Of a DNA stretch of 57,534 nucleotides, positions 1 through 9,200 are shown one piece after another. Position 1 is the stretch's first letter; every line of letters begins with the position of its first letter. This stretch comes from Planctomycetota bacterium (GTDB lineage: Bacteria; Planctomycetota; UBA1135; UBA2386), in NCBI GenBank assembly GCA_027621295.1, contig JAQCBR010000009.1, positions 1-57,534 on the forward strand, written 5' to 3'. A program made the position numbers and the translations under genes. The notes beneath the pieces were generated by a model. The model made no database searches and was not told the DNA's origin. It saw only the letters and a program-made list of their open reading frames with translations.

Positions 1-1
1 G

Positions 2-67
2 GACCGGGCGCAGGGCACCGCGCGTGACGCGATCGACGTCGAGGCGGTGCGGGGCGCTGGCCGCTGA
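2..67 (+). CDS. Possible 3' end of an upstream gene (partial)
   Basis: An open frame enters from the left edge and stops at TGA 65-67, giving about 21 residues that end in AVRGAGR. Nearly every codon ends in G or C, as in the confident genes of this window, and a hairpin follows directly. It is too short to assign a family. It could be chance in DNA this rich in GC. Confidence 0.35.
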   Translation, partial: DRAQGTARDAIDVEAVRGAGR

Positions 68-80
68 GGCGCGCCCGGCC

Positions 81-117
81 GACGGTCGGCGGTGGGGTCG
101 CCCACCGCCATGCCGTC
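81..117. terminator. Inverted repeat between converging genes
   Basis: The left arm (81-96) and right arm (101-117) are near-complementary (GACGGTCGGCGGTGGG against CCCACCGCCATGCCGTC) around a 4-base loop. It lies between a rightward frame and the stop of the leftward gene ugd, so it may terminate both. There is no clear T-run. Confidence 0.5.
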
Positions 118-121
118 CGCA

Positions 122-1429
122 TCAGCGGATGCCGATGCCGTAGTAGGTGAAGCCGCCGGCGCGCAGCCGCTTGGCGTCGAAGATGTTCCGGCCGTCGATG
201 ACGACCGGTGCCTTCAGGTGCGTCTTGATCTCGTCCGGGTCGACGTGGCGGAACTCGCTCCATTCGGTGACGAGGACCAGCGCGTCGGCGTCCTTGAGCG
301 CCGCGATCGCGTTGTCCGCGTACCGGATCGAGTCACCGATGCGGCGCTCGGTCTCGTGCATCGCTTCGGGGTCGAATGCCGAGACGGTCGCTCCGGCGGC
401 CAGCAGGGCCTCGATCAGCACGAGGGCCGGGGCTTCCCGCATGTCGTCGGTCTTCGGCTTGAACGCGAGTCCCCACAGAGCGAAGTGCTTGCCCTTCAGG
501 TCATCGCCGAAGTGGCGCTGGACCTTCTCGAACAGGATGTGCTTCTGCTGCCCGTTGACGGCCTCGACCGCGTTGATGATCTGCGGCTCGTAGCCGTGCT
601 CGACCGCGGTGCGGACGAGGGCGCGGACGTCCTTCGGGAAGCACGAGCCGCCGTAGCCAGCGCCCGCGTAGAGGAACGGGAAGCCGATGCGCGCGTCCGT
701 GCCGATGCCCTTGCGGACGTGGTTGATGTCGGCGCCGACCAGCTCACAGATCCGCGCCATCTCGTTCATGAACGAGATGCGGGTCGCGAGCATCGAGTTC
801 GCCGCGTACTTCGTCATCTCGGCCGACGCCGGGTCCATCGTCAGGATCGGCTTGCCCGAGCGGACGAAGGGAGCGTAGAGGTCGCTCATCACGTCCCGCG
901 CGCGGTCGCTGTTGGTGCCGATGACGACGCGGTCGGGCTTCATGAAGTCCTCGATCGCCGCGCCCTCCTTCAGGAACTCGGGGTTGCTGACGACGTCGAA
1001 CGGAGCGTCCGCGCCGGCCACCGCGACGATCGCGTCGTGGACCTTCTTGTTGGTGCCGACGGGCACGGTGCTCTTCGTGACGACGACCTTGTAGCCGTTG
1101 AGGTTCTCACCGATCGAGCGCGCGACGGCGAGCACGTAGCGGAGGTCGGCGCTGCCATCCTCGTCCGGAGGTGTGCCCACCGCGATGAAACAGACGGTCG
1201 CCTCCTTCACGGACTCGGCCACCTCGGTGCTGAAGAACAGGCGTCCTTCCTCGACGTTGCGGGAGATCAGCTCCTCGAGGCCCGGTTCGTAGATGGGAAC
1301 CTCGCCGTTGCGGAGCCGACGGATCTTCTCCTCGTCGACGTCGACACAGGTGACGCGGTTGCCGGTCTCGGCGAAGCAGGTGCCGACGACGAGGCCGACG
1401 TATCCAGTTCCGATGACTGCGATCTTCAT
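122..1429 (-). CDS. ugd: UDP-glucose 6-dehydrogenase
   Basis: Oxidises UDP-glucose to UDP-glucuronate with two NAD+, supplying precursors for exopolysaccharide or uronic-acid glycans in the cytoplasm. The 435-residue protein has the whole family pattern: N-terminal Rossmann motif GTGYVGL (about residues 7-13), the SNPEFLKEG segment (149-157), K207 and N211 in the central helix, and the catalytic cysteine C263 in GGSCFPKD. The start chosen is the ATG at 1429 (MKIAVIGTGYVG), which puts the Rossmann strand at the N-terminus as usual; a longer in-frame extension upstream looks non-coding. It is transcribed alone, divergently from the lipoprotein gene. The 188-base gap between them gives no unambiguous promoter. 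Confidence 0.95.
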   Translation of the reverse strand: MKIAVIGTGYVGLVVGTCFAETGNRVTCVDVDEEKIRRLRNGEVPIYEPGLEELISRNVEEGRLFFSTEVAESVKEATVCFIAVGTPPDEDGSADLRYVLAVARSIGENLNGYKVVVTKSTVPVGTNKKVHDAIVAVAGADAPFDVVSNPEFLKEGAAIEDFMKPDRVVIGTNSDRARDVMSDLYAPFVRSGKPILTMDPASAEMTKYAANSMLATRISFMNEMARICELVGADINHVRKGIGTDARIGFPFLYAGAGYGGSCFPKDVRALVRTAVEHGYEPQIINAVEAVNGQQKHILFEKVQRHFGDDLKGKHFALWGLAFKPKTDDMREAPALVLIEALLAAGATVSAFDPEAMHETERRIGDSIRYADNAIAALKDADALVLVTEWSEFRHVDPDEIKTHLKAPVVIDGRNIFDAKRLRAGGFTYYGIGIR

Positions 1430-1601
1430 GGCGCTTGGGTGTGCGGGGACTCCGGCCGCACGATCGCGGTCGTTCCCGTCTTCCTCGATCGGAGTTCGAG
1501 GGGCGGAGACCTTAGCCATCCTGCGGTCAACCTGAAGTGGCTGTTGTGCGCGTATGACGTGACCGGATCAGCTGTCCGACGACGCCGTGCTCTGGTGGGG
1601 C

Positions 1602-1607
1602 TATCCT
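1602..1607 (+). promoter_or_regulatory. -10-like hexamer TATCCT before lipoprotein gene
   Basis: TATCCT ends 7 bases before an in-frame GTG (1615) and 10 before the ATG (1618). With normal -10 to +1 spacing, transcription would begin at or next to the start codon. There is no Shine-Dalgarno sequence and no clear -35. It belongs to a set of such sites in this window. Confidence 0.45.
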
Positions 1608-1617
1608 CCCGCCCGTG

Positions 1618-2094
1618 ATGTCCATGACCTGCCGTGCCGCAGCCGTGCTGTTCGCCGCTCTCGTGACCTCCTGTTCCCTCCCGGAGGCCGTCGCAAGGCT
1701 CGAGGACCATGCGCCCGCGCCGGACCTCGGCCGCCCTGCATGGGTGCGGGGCGTTGCCCGTGCCGGTGCGTACGCCGGAGGTGTGATCGGCGCTGCGGGT
1801 GCGCTGATCGCCTATCCGGTGTTCAAGGGGCTGAGCCTCGCTGCGGGCGACGCGCTCGGAGCGGACGCGGACGAGCTGGTGTGGGCACCGGTGTCGATCG
1901 GTGCGGGTGCAGGGCACGTCGTGCTCGGAGTGCCCTGCGATGCGCTCTCCTACGTCTTCTCTCCGTCGAGCCGAATCACCGGAGGCCCTGCGATCGTCGA
2001 GGCGACGCCGCCCGTCGGTCCGGGTCCCGTGGTGCGCTCCTACGAGGCAGCGGCCGTCGACGCGTCGGATGGAGCTGGGGGCGCCGGGTCGTGA
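1618..2094 (+). CDS. Small predicted lipoprotein, function unknown
   Basis: This 158-residue protein begins with a type II signal sequence: a hydrophobic stretch (about residues 6-17), then the lipobox VTSC with the lipidation cysteine at C19. The mature part has a Gly/Ala-rich amphipathic or membrane-dipping segment (AGAYAGGVIGAAGALIAYPV) and no domain I recognise. It would be anchored in a membrane on the periplasmic side. Its stop overlaps the GTG start of the next gene by four bases (GTGA), so the two are probably translationally coupled. The start could equally be the GTG at 1615, which the upstream TATCCT hexamer would favour for a leaderless message. Confidence 0.7.
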   Translation: MSMTCRAAAVLFAALVTSCSLPEAVARLEDHAPAPDLGRPAWVRGVARAGAYAGGVIGAAGALIAYPVFKGLSLAAGDALGADADELVWAPVSIGAGAGHVVLGVPCDALSYVFSPSSRITGGPAIVEATPPVGPGPVVRSYEAAAVDASDGAGGAGS

Positions 2095-2474
2095 CGCCAG
2101 GGCATCGCCGCAAGGAGCAGCAGCTCGCCGCGCAGATCGCGCGTTCGATCGAGAGCACGCTGGTCGGTGAGTGTGAGGACGAGGTGCTGCAGAACCTGAG
2201 CGTCGACGCGGTGGAGGCGGCACCCGGCCATCGCATGATCGTGCGCCTCTCCGTGCATCCACCCGGGAGTGGGTTGCCGCGCGAAGAGGTTCTCGCCCGG
2301 CTCGAGGCGTCGCGCCCGCTGCTCGTCGCTCGTGCGGCGCAGGACGTCACGCGTCGCGGGCTTCCCGAGCTCTCGTTCTGGCTCGTGCGAGCGCCCGGAG
2401 AGGTGGACGCGCCCGGCCATGGCGTCGAGGTCGAGGACGACGAGACGCCGCCATCGCTCTGGGAACTCGACTAG
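2091..2474 (+). CDS. RbfA-like small protein (possible ribosome-binding factor A)
   Basis: A 127-residue basic-acidic protein starting at GTG 2091, overlapping the lipoprotein stop by four bases. The order of elements resembles ribosome-binding factor A, a KH-fold 30S maturation factor of about 120 residues: an N-terminal helix rich in R/K/Q (RRKEQQLAAQIARSIES), a beta strand after an 'SVDAV' segment, a helical segment and a final strand with RGLPELSFWLV, comparable with RbfA's 'R..PEL.F'. The middle is diverged and the C-terminus is acidic. Linkage to a lipoprotein is unusual for RbfA, so this may be only a KH-like paralogue. Its stop shares the CTAG at 2471-2474 with the converging membrane-protein gene. 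Confidence 0.45.
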   Translation: MTPGHRRKEQQLAAQIARSIESTLVGECEDEVLQNLSVDAVEAAPGHRMIVRLSVHPPGSGLPREEVLARLEASRPLLVARAAQDVTRRGLPELSFWLVRAPGEVDAPGHGVEVEDDETPPSLWELD

Positions 2475-3247
2475 TTCTCCGGCGCCTCGGCCGGCATGAG
2501 CAGCAGCAGCGCGAGCGGAGCCGCGGCATTGAGCACGCGCTCGACGGTCAGCGGCCATGCTTCGAGGCCGCCGTGCACGGTGCGGATCACGGCCGTCGCC
2601 GCCCCCCACACGACCATCCAGGCGAGGGCGAGGCGCAGCCCCGGTCGGCCCGCGAGCACCAGCGCAGCGACCAGAAGGTCGACCACTCCGATCCCGACCA
2701 GGAGGTCGTTGGCGATGTGTCCCGCGCACGCGCTACCGGTGGCGAGACGGCATGCGCAGTCGAGGTAGGCGACGAAGTTCGGTGGGGCCTGGAAGGCCTT
2801 GATCCCGTGTCCGGCAAAGGTCGCCGCAGCGGCGATCGCGAGGAGCGTCCGCGCTCGAGGGAGAGCGCTGGCTCGGCCCGAGTTCGCGACCACGAACGCC
2901 AGGGGGGCGAGCCATCGCGCAGCGTGGCTGATCGGCACGAGGAGTGCGCCCTCGGGTCTCGTCCACATCGTGGCGATGTCCAGGCAGATCGCGGCAGCAG
3001 CGATGCCTGCCATGCCGAGTCGCGCGCGCCGGGTCATGCTCAGGCAGGCGGCCGCAGCCAGGACAGCCGTCACCGCGATCGAAGCCGCGTCCGCGAGCGA
3101 CGCCGCCGGGCCACCGACCAGCGCTTCGCGGATCGGGTTCGCGGGCTCGATCGAGAGCCGTGCTCCGGTACCGATGGCCAGGGCGACCGCGCCGGCGCGC
3201 AGCGCTCGATCGGCGCCGCGCGGCAGGGAGCTGTCGTCGCGTGTCAT
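2471..3247 (-). CDS. Multi-pass membrane protein, function unknown
   Basis: A 258-residue, Ala/Leu-rich protein with about seven or eight predicted transmembrane helices, for example around VALAIGTGARL, ASIAVTAVLAAAACL, LAFVVANSG, TLLAIAAAATFAG, DLLVGIGVVDLLVAALVL and LALAWMVVWGAATAV. A cysteine-containing loop (YLDCACRLATGSACAGH) sits between helices. The start ATG at 3247 overlaps the stop of the giant VWA-TPR gene by four bases (ATGA), so it is the last gene of that operon. I recognise no family with confidence; it loosely resembles DoxX-like integral membrane proteins. Confidence 0.7.
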   Translation of the reverse strand: MTRDDSSLPRGADRALRAGAVALAIGTGARLSIEPANPIREALVGGPAASLADAASIAVTAVLAAAACLSMTRRARLGMAGIAAAAICLDIATMWTRPEGALLVPISHAARWLAPLAFVVANSGRASALPRARTLLAIAAAATFAGHGIKAFQAPPNFVAYLDCACRLATGSACAGHIANDLLVGIGVVDLLVAALVLAGRPGLRLALAWMVVWGAATAVIRTVHGGLEAWPLTVERVLNAAAPLALLLLMPAEAPEN

Positions 3248-6200
3248 CGTCCAGGCGTGCGGCGCCAAGACGCGGCGTAGGGGACGAGGGCTGCCTGCTG
3301 CTGGAGCGTAGAGCGGACACGTTCTCCTTCTTCGTGCCTCCCAGCCTCGTCCAGCCGCGCTGCGACCAGCAAGCCCACGCGGACGAGCAGCCCACGCGTG
3401 CCGCTGCTGCTCGCGGCGGCGGCTGCCGCGCCGATCCGCTCGGCGAACGGCACGGCGAGCGACGAGTCCTTCCACAGCGGGAGCGGCGGCACCGCGGCGG
3501 CGAAGTTGCGCGCAGGCACCTGGTCACCGCTGCTCAGCTGCGAATCCTCGACCAGCAGAGCTGCGACCGCGCGATCGAGGTCGCCGGAGCGCGCCAGGAG
3601 GCCGGCCCACGGCAGAGCGAGTCTCGAGTCGCCGTACCGGTTCGCTGCTGCGAGGAAGGGGCCGACCTGCACGAACGCACGGATCACCTCGGCCGGTTCC
3701 TGTTCGGAGAGCGCGAGCTCGGTGAGCAGATCGCCGTCGAAGTACGAGTTCGGAGACGTCCCGATCGGCGCGAGCGCCAGAAGCAGTCCGGGCATCCTCC
3801 GCGCGGCGAGGCCGAAGATCTCGGCCGCCCGTTCGCGAATCTCGAAGCGTGACAGCAGAGACCGATCCTTCAGCGCGATGGCGAGGATCCGCTCGACGAG
3901 GGGATCCTGCCGGCTCCGCTCGGCGGTCCAGAGCAGATCGATCCAGTGCACGGGGTCGAGCTGGGGCTCGGTTCCCCGGAGCAGGGCGGCGCGGGCGATC
4001 GCGTCCGGCTCGGCGGGAAGGCCCAGCTGATCGGCCGACACGCTGAGTCGGAGCGCCTCGGCGTCGAACGGCGTCGCGGCGAGGCGGGAGTCCCGCTCGG
4101 CGAGACGCGGTGCGGCGTCACCGAAGCGGGACTCGCTGCCGAGCATCCCTCGGTAGAGGGAGAGCGCCGCGTTCCGCTGTGCGGACGGGATGCAGCGGAG
4201 CAGCGATTCGGCGAGCGCTGCGCCCTCCGGGATGAACGAGAGCAGGTCGCCCTCTTCCTCTGCTTCCGAGGCGTCGGCCGGAATCGGTCTGGGGCGCCCA
4301 TCCGCCGACAGCACCTCTGCGAGCGTCCAGCGGTGGGCTCGGGCCATCGGGTTGAAGTTGATCCTGATGCCCGAGTTGCGGCGCTGCACCCGTTGTCTCG
4401 CCTGGGCCCAGGCCCTGACCTCCCGCGCTCGGGATTCGGCGTCGTCCAGAGATGCTGCGGCGCGGAGCCAGATATCGAGGTTGGTTCCCCCCTCGTCCTC
4501 GGCGCGCCGCAGCGCGGCGAGCGCAGCCTCGGGCTGGCCTGCCTCCATGTGGAGGCGGGCGAGCTGGCCGGCATGGAAGGGGTAGACCTGCGAGATGGCG
4601 TCGAGGTGTCGCGCGAACACCTCTGTCGCGTCGGCACTGCGGCCGAGAGCCAGCAGGAGTGCCTGCGCTTCGTAGACGAGCGCGGTGTTCGCCGGGTCGG
4701 CGCGGACGACCTGCAGGTACTGGTCCGCCGCCTCCTCGCTCCTGCCAGCCGCCCCGAGGAGTGCGGCGCGCACGAGCTTGCCGCCGATCGATTCGCCCGT
4801 CGGCCTGACCAGCAGCTCGCCGCGGAGATCCGGGTCGCAGAGCTCGGCGAGGCGCTCGATGCCCATGTTGGTGGCGGAGTCGACCGCGGAGGACGCGGCC
4901 AGGCGGTCGGCGGCGCGTCGGAGCAGAGACTGCTTCGCGGCCGTGTCCGTCTCCACGCCAGCGGCGAGCAGATCGGCTTGGGGGTCCGCGGGCTGGTCGC
5001 GACGCAGGGCCCGGAGCAGCAGTTCCGCGGTCTCCTCGGGCAGCCGCGGGCTGACGACGATCCGGGAAAGCCACATCCGGTCGGAGGGTTGGAGGTCGTT
5101 CAGGCGGATACCGGACAGCATCGCCTCGTGGAGCGTCGCCGGGAGCTCGTCGTTGGCGAGCATGCGCAGGAGCGCGTTCCGGACCTCCCCGGCCTCGAAC
5201 CGGTCGAGTGACGATCGCAGCAGCCGCACGGCGTCGTCCGCAGGCATCAGGTCGAGGTACGAAGCCCGAGAAGTGACCTGGTAGATCTGCTGCTGGTCGT
5301 CGAAGAGCAGCGGCACGAGCGGCGCGAGCTCGGCGGGAGGCAGCCAGGTCCGCGCGGCGGAGACGATCGACCATGCCGCCGGTCGGTCCTTGCTCTCGGC
5401 GGCCTCGCGCACGAGGGGCAGGATCGCTTCGCCGCGGGTGGTGTCGTCCAGGAACGAGTGGTTGCGGAGCGCTGCGGCGAGGCGGGACGCGCGTCGGGAC
5501 AGGTCACCCGTGACCGCGCGGGCGGACTCGACCGCCGCGTCCAGCTCGCCGCGGGGGTCGATGGGTTGGCCGCGCAGTCGCTGCAGGCTGCGCAGCACCC
5601 GCTGTGCGTCTTCGTCCTCGTCGTGTGCCGCGACGCGGGCGTCGAGCCACGTTTCGAGCTGCGAGAGCTCCTCCTCTGCACCCGCGAGCAGGAGCGCCTG
5701 GGCGAGCTCGGTCAGCGTGCGGGCGTCGCCAGCTTCGCCCTTCGCCAGCGCGATGCGCAGCGCGCCGGCCGGGTCGCCGCGGAGCAGCGCGATCCTCGAT
5801 CGCAGGAAGCCGACGTCGGCGCTGATCGCATCGAGCGTTGCGGCGGCGCGACCGATGTCGCCTCGGGACAGGCGCTCCTGGACGATGCGGATCCGGAGTC
5901 GGTCGTCGACGCCCTCGGTCGTCTGGGCGAGGATCGCATCCTCGAGATCGGACAACCTCTCGGACTCGACGGGATCGTTCCAGGCTTCGGCGAGCCTCCG
6001 CATCTGTGCGATCAGACCGAGGCGCGCCGTGGCGGAGGCGTCCGCCGCAGCCGCGAAGCGCTGCGTGAGGTCCTCGCGGAGCGAGGCGAGATCCGCAGCT
6101 CGTTCCGCACAGCGGAGCGCGCCGTCGACCGCGTCGTCGAACGTCGGCCCCGTCGTCGTCTGGTTGCGGCTGGTCCGGGTCGCTGGGGCCTCGGCCTCCA

Positions 6201-9200
6201 GGTCCTGCCCCTCGAACAGGAGCCGCGCCGCGTCGCGGTAGAGGTCGAGCGCCTCGCCGCGGTCGCCGCGCTGCTCGACGAGGCGGGCGATCGCGAACAG
6301 TGCGCTCGGATTCGATGGGTCGCGGCGCAGCACGCGGCGCCGGACGCGCTCGGCGTCCTCGATCCGTCCGGCCTTCTCGAAGAGCTCGGCGATGCGGTCC
6401 TCGACCTTGGCGAAGTCGGTCGCGAGGCGGGCGCGGGAGAACGCGCGCTCGGCGGCGCGCAGCTCACCCGTCTGCAGCAGTGCCTCCCCGATCTCGAGGA
6501 ACACGGCGGGGGGAACCTCGTCACCGGTCTCGAGGAGCGCGCGAGCGTCGGCGAGGTAGGTGCCCCAGTCGCGGCGCTTCGCCGACTCCTCCATCATCTC
6601 GCGGAGCCACGTCGTGCGCTGGAGCCCGGCGACGAGGAGGGTCTCGCCGAGGCTCGTCAGCCGGGCGTCGCCGTCGCCGAGCATCTCGAGGACGTCCTGG
6701 CGCGCACGGCGGAGGAAGACCTTGTCCGGCTCGGCCGCGATCCGGCGACGCAGCGCGCGCTCCGCGAAGCGCAGGACCGGCTTCGGAGCCTCGAGGTTCA
6801 GCAGGCCGTCGACCGCGACGAGGAAGAGGTCGGCGGCCACGCCCTCGGCCTCGCGCATCAGGACGTCGGCGAACCGCGCGACCGCCTCCTCCGCGCGACC
6901 CTGGGCCGCCATCGCGTTGGCCCAGAGCAGCAGCGTCTCGATCCGGTCCGGGTGCAGCGCGAGCGCGCGGCGGTACAGGTCAGCCGCCTCGCGGTGGCGC
7001 CCGGCGAGCGAGTAGATGCCTGCCGAGAACTCGAACGCGATCGCGTCCGGGTCACCGTCGCCCTCGAGCATCTCGCGGATCACCGCGCGGGCCTCGACCG
7101 GGCGGCCGCGTTCGAGGAACCCGAGCGCGATCTGCTGGCGGTAGTCGAGCTCGGCCTCGGGGTCGATCTCGATCAGCTGGCGCAGCGTGCGTTCGTGGTT
7201 CCGGAACTCCTCGTTCTCGAGGTAGATCTGCGCGAGACGCTGGCGGGCCTCGATCTCGCGCGAAGGCTCCTCGCGGATCCAGCGCTCCAGGACCTCGCGA
7301 GCGCCGAACGTGTCCTGCGCGCGCGCCCAGATCTTCACCAGCGCCTCGCGCTTCTGGTCCCTGTGCTCGGTCGCCGGGTCGTCGAGCGCCTCTTCGAGCT
7401 CGATCGCGAGGTCGGCGAGCCTGCCTTCACGCGCGGCGAGATCGAGCACGCGGTCCTCGGCCTGGACGCGGCGCGCGGCGCTGCCGGCGCCGAGCCAGAT
7501 CGCTCGGAACAGCGCGGCGGACTCGGCGCGTTCCTCGGCGTCGCGGCTGCTCGACAGGAGCCATGCGAGGCGGAGGCCGAGGTCCTCGGTGCGGGTCGCC
7601 TCGTAGGCCTCCCGGTAGAGCTCGATCGCTGCCGTCGTGCGCGACGCGGACTCCAACGATTCGGCGAGCCGGACCTTCGAGGGCGGGGTGGTCGCGAGAG
7701 GCCGGGCTGCCTCCAGGGTGGTGACCGCGAGGTCGAAGCGCTGGCGTCGCCGCAGGTGATCGGCCTCGAGCAGCACGGCATCGATCCGATCCCGCTCTTC
7801 GCCGCGCTCGCGGATGCGAGCGAGGCCGGCGGCGAATGCGGCCTCGTCCCCGAGTTCGGACGCGGCCTCGACGAGCAGCTGGATCTCGCGCCGCGAGGCG
7901 AGCTGCATGCCTCGCTCCAGGATCGCAGCGGCCTCATCCCGACGGCGGAGATCGGTGAGGAGGAGCGCCAGCGAGACGCGGAGGCGGGGTTGGTCCTCGT
8001 CCTCGCGAAGGCGGGCCCGTGCGCGTTCGATCGCGGCCTCGGTCTGTCCCGCTTCGATCGCGATCGACAGGGCCTGGGCCTGCAGCGCGGCATCCTCGCG
8101 GAGCTCCGGGCGGTCGAGCAGCGCGAGCGCGTCCTCGGCCCGGTCCAGCTCGCGGAGGGCGTCGAGCAGCGCCGCGCGGCGGTCGGCGTCCAGCGAGCCG
8201 AGCTCGTCCGTCCAGCGGGTGACGAGCTCCTCCAGCCGGCCCGCGGCCTTCGTTCGGGCCACCATGCGCGTCAGCGCGAACCTCCGCTCTCGCCGCTGCG
8301 GAGCTGCGTCCGCCGCGGCCCGGTAGCTGTCGATCGCGCCGTCGTCGTCGCCGAGCGCCTCGCAGTAGCGGGCGCGGCGCAGGAAGGTGGCCGCGCGGGC
8401 TGCATCCGAGGCCTCGGCCGTGGGCACGTGGAGCTCGAGCGCGACGTCGAAGAGCCCGTAGCTCGCCGCGAGGTGGCCGATCGCGTGGGAGTAGGCCGGG
8501 TCGGCGAACGCGCGCGCAGCGGAGCGGAACGCCTCGCCCGCCTCTGCGGCGCGTCCGAGGGCCGCGACGAGCTCGGCCTCGCGGAGCAACCAGGGCGCGC
8601 GGTCGGCGTTCGAGCCGTCCTCGGCGAGCGAACGGACGACGCCCAGTGCGGCCTCGAGGTCGCCGCGGGCTTCGAGGATCACCGCGCGGAGCGCCCGGTG
8701 CTCGGGCTCGTCCGCGGTGAGCTCGAGGAGCGCATCGAGATCGCCCGTCTCGCGCGCGATCGCGATGCGCTGGGCTTCCGTGCCCTCGCGCCACTCGTCG
8801 CGCAGCCCGTCGAGGTTGCCGGTGCGGCGGAGCTCCTGCTGGATGCGTTCCTGGATCGGGTCGGCCGCCGGAACCTGCGTCGGAGCGGTGGTCGGCAGCA
8901 GCGCGAGCGCGAGTGCGGCGGTCACGGCCTGGGCTGTCCGCCCGGGCCAGCGCCTCGCCAGCACCGCACCGAGGAAGGCCAGTGCGCCCAGCAGCGCGAG
9001 CGAGGGGCGGAGCGGAGACCGAGAGACGGCGCCGGGAGGAGCTGCCGGCGGATCCACCGGCAGCGGGCCGTCGGTCGTTCCGCCCGTGGCCTCGACGAGT
9101 GCGAGGACTTCCGCCGACACGTCGCGGAGGCGTCCTGATCGCTCTGCCGGTGCGGCGACCGCACCGGACGCGGGGCTGCCAGCCACGTCGAGTCGCCACA

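Noticed and set aside
5458..9138. A 1,226-codon open frame opposite the giant VWA-TPR gene
   Set aside because: It mirrors the minus-strand gene codon for codon, is Arg/Glu/Leu-rich with no family motif, and is a by-product of strong third-position G/C bias.
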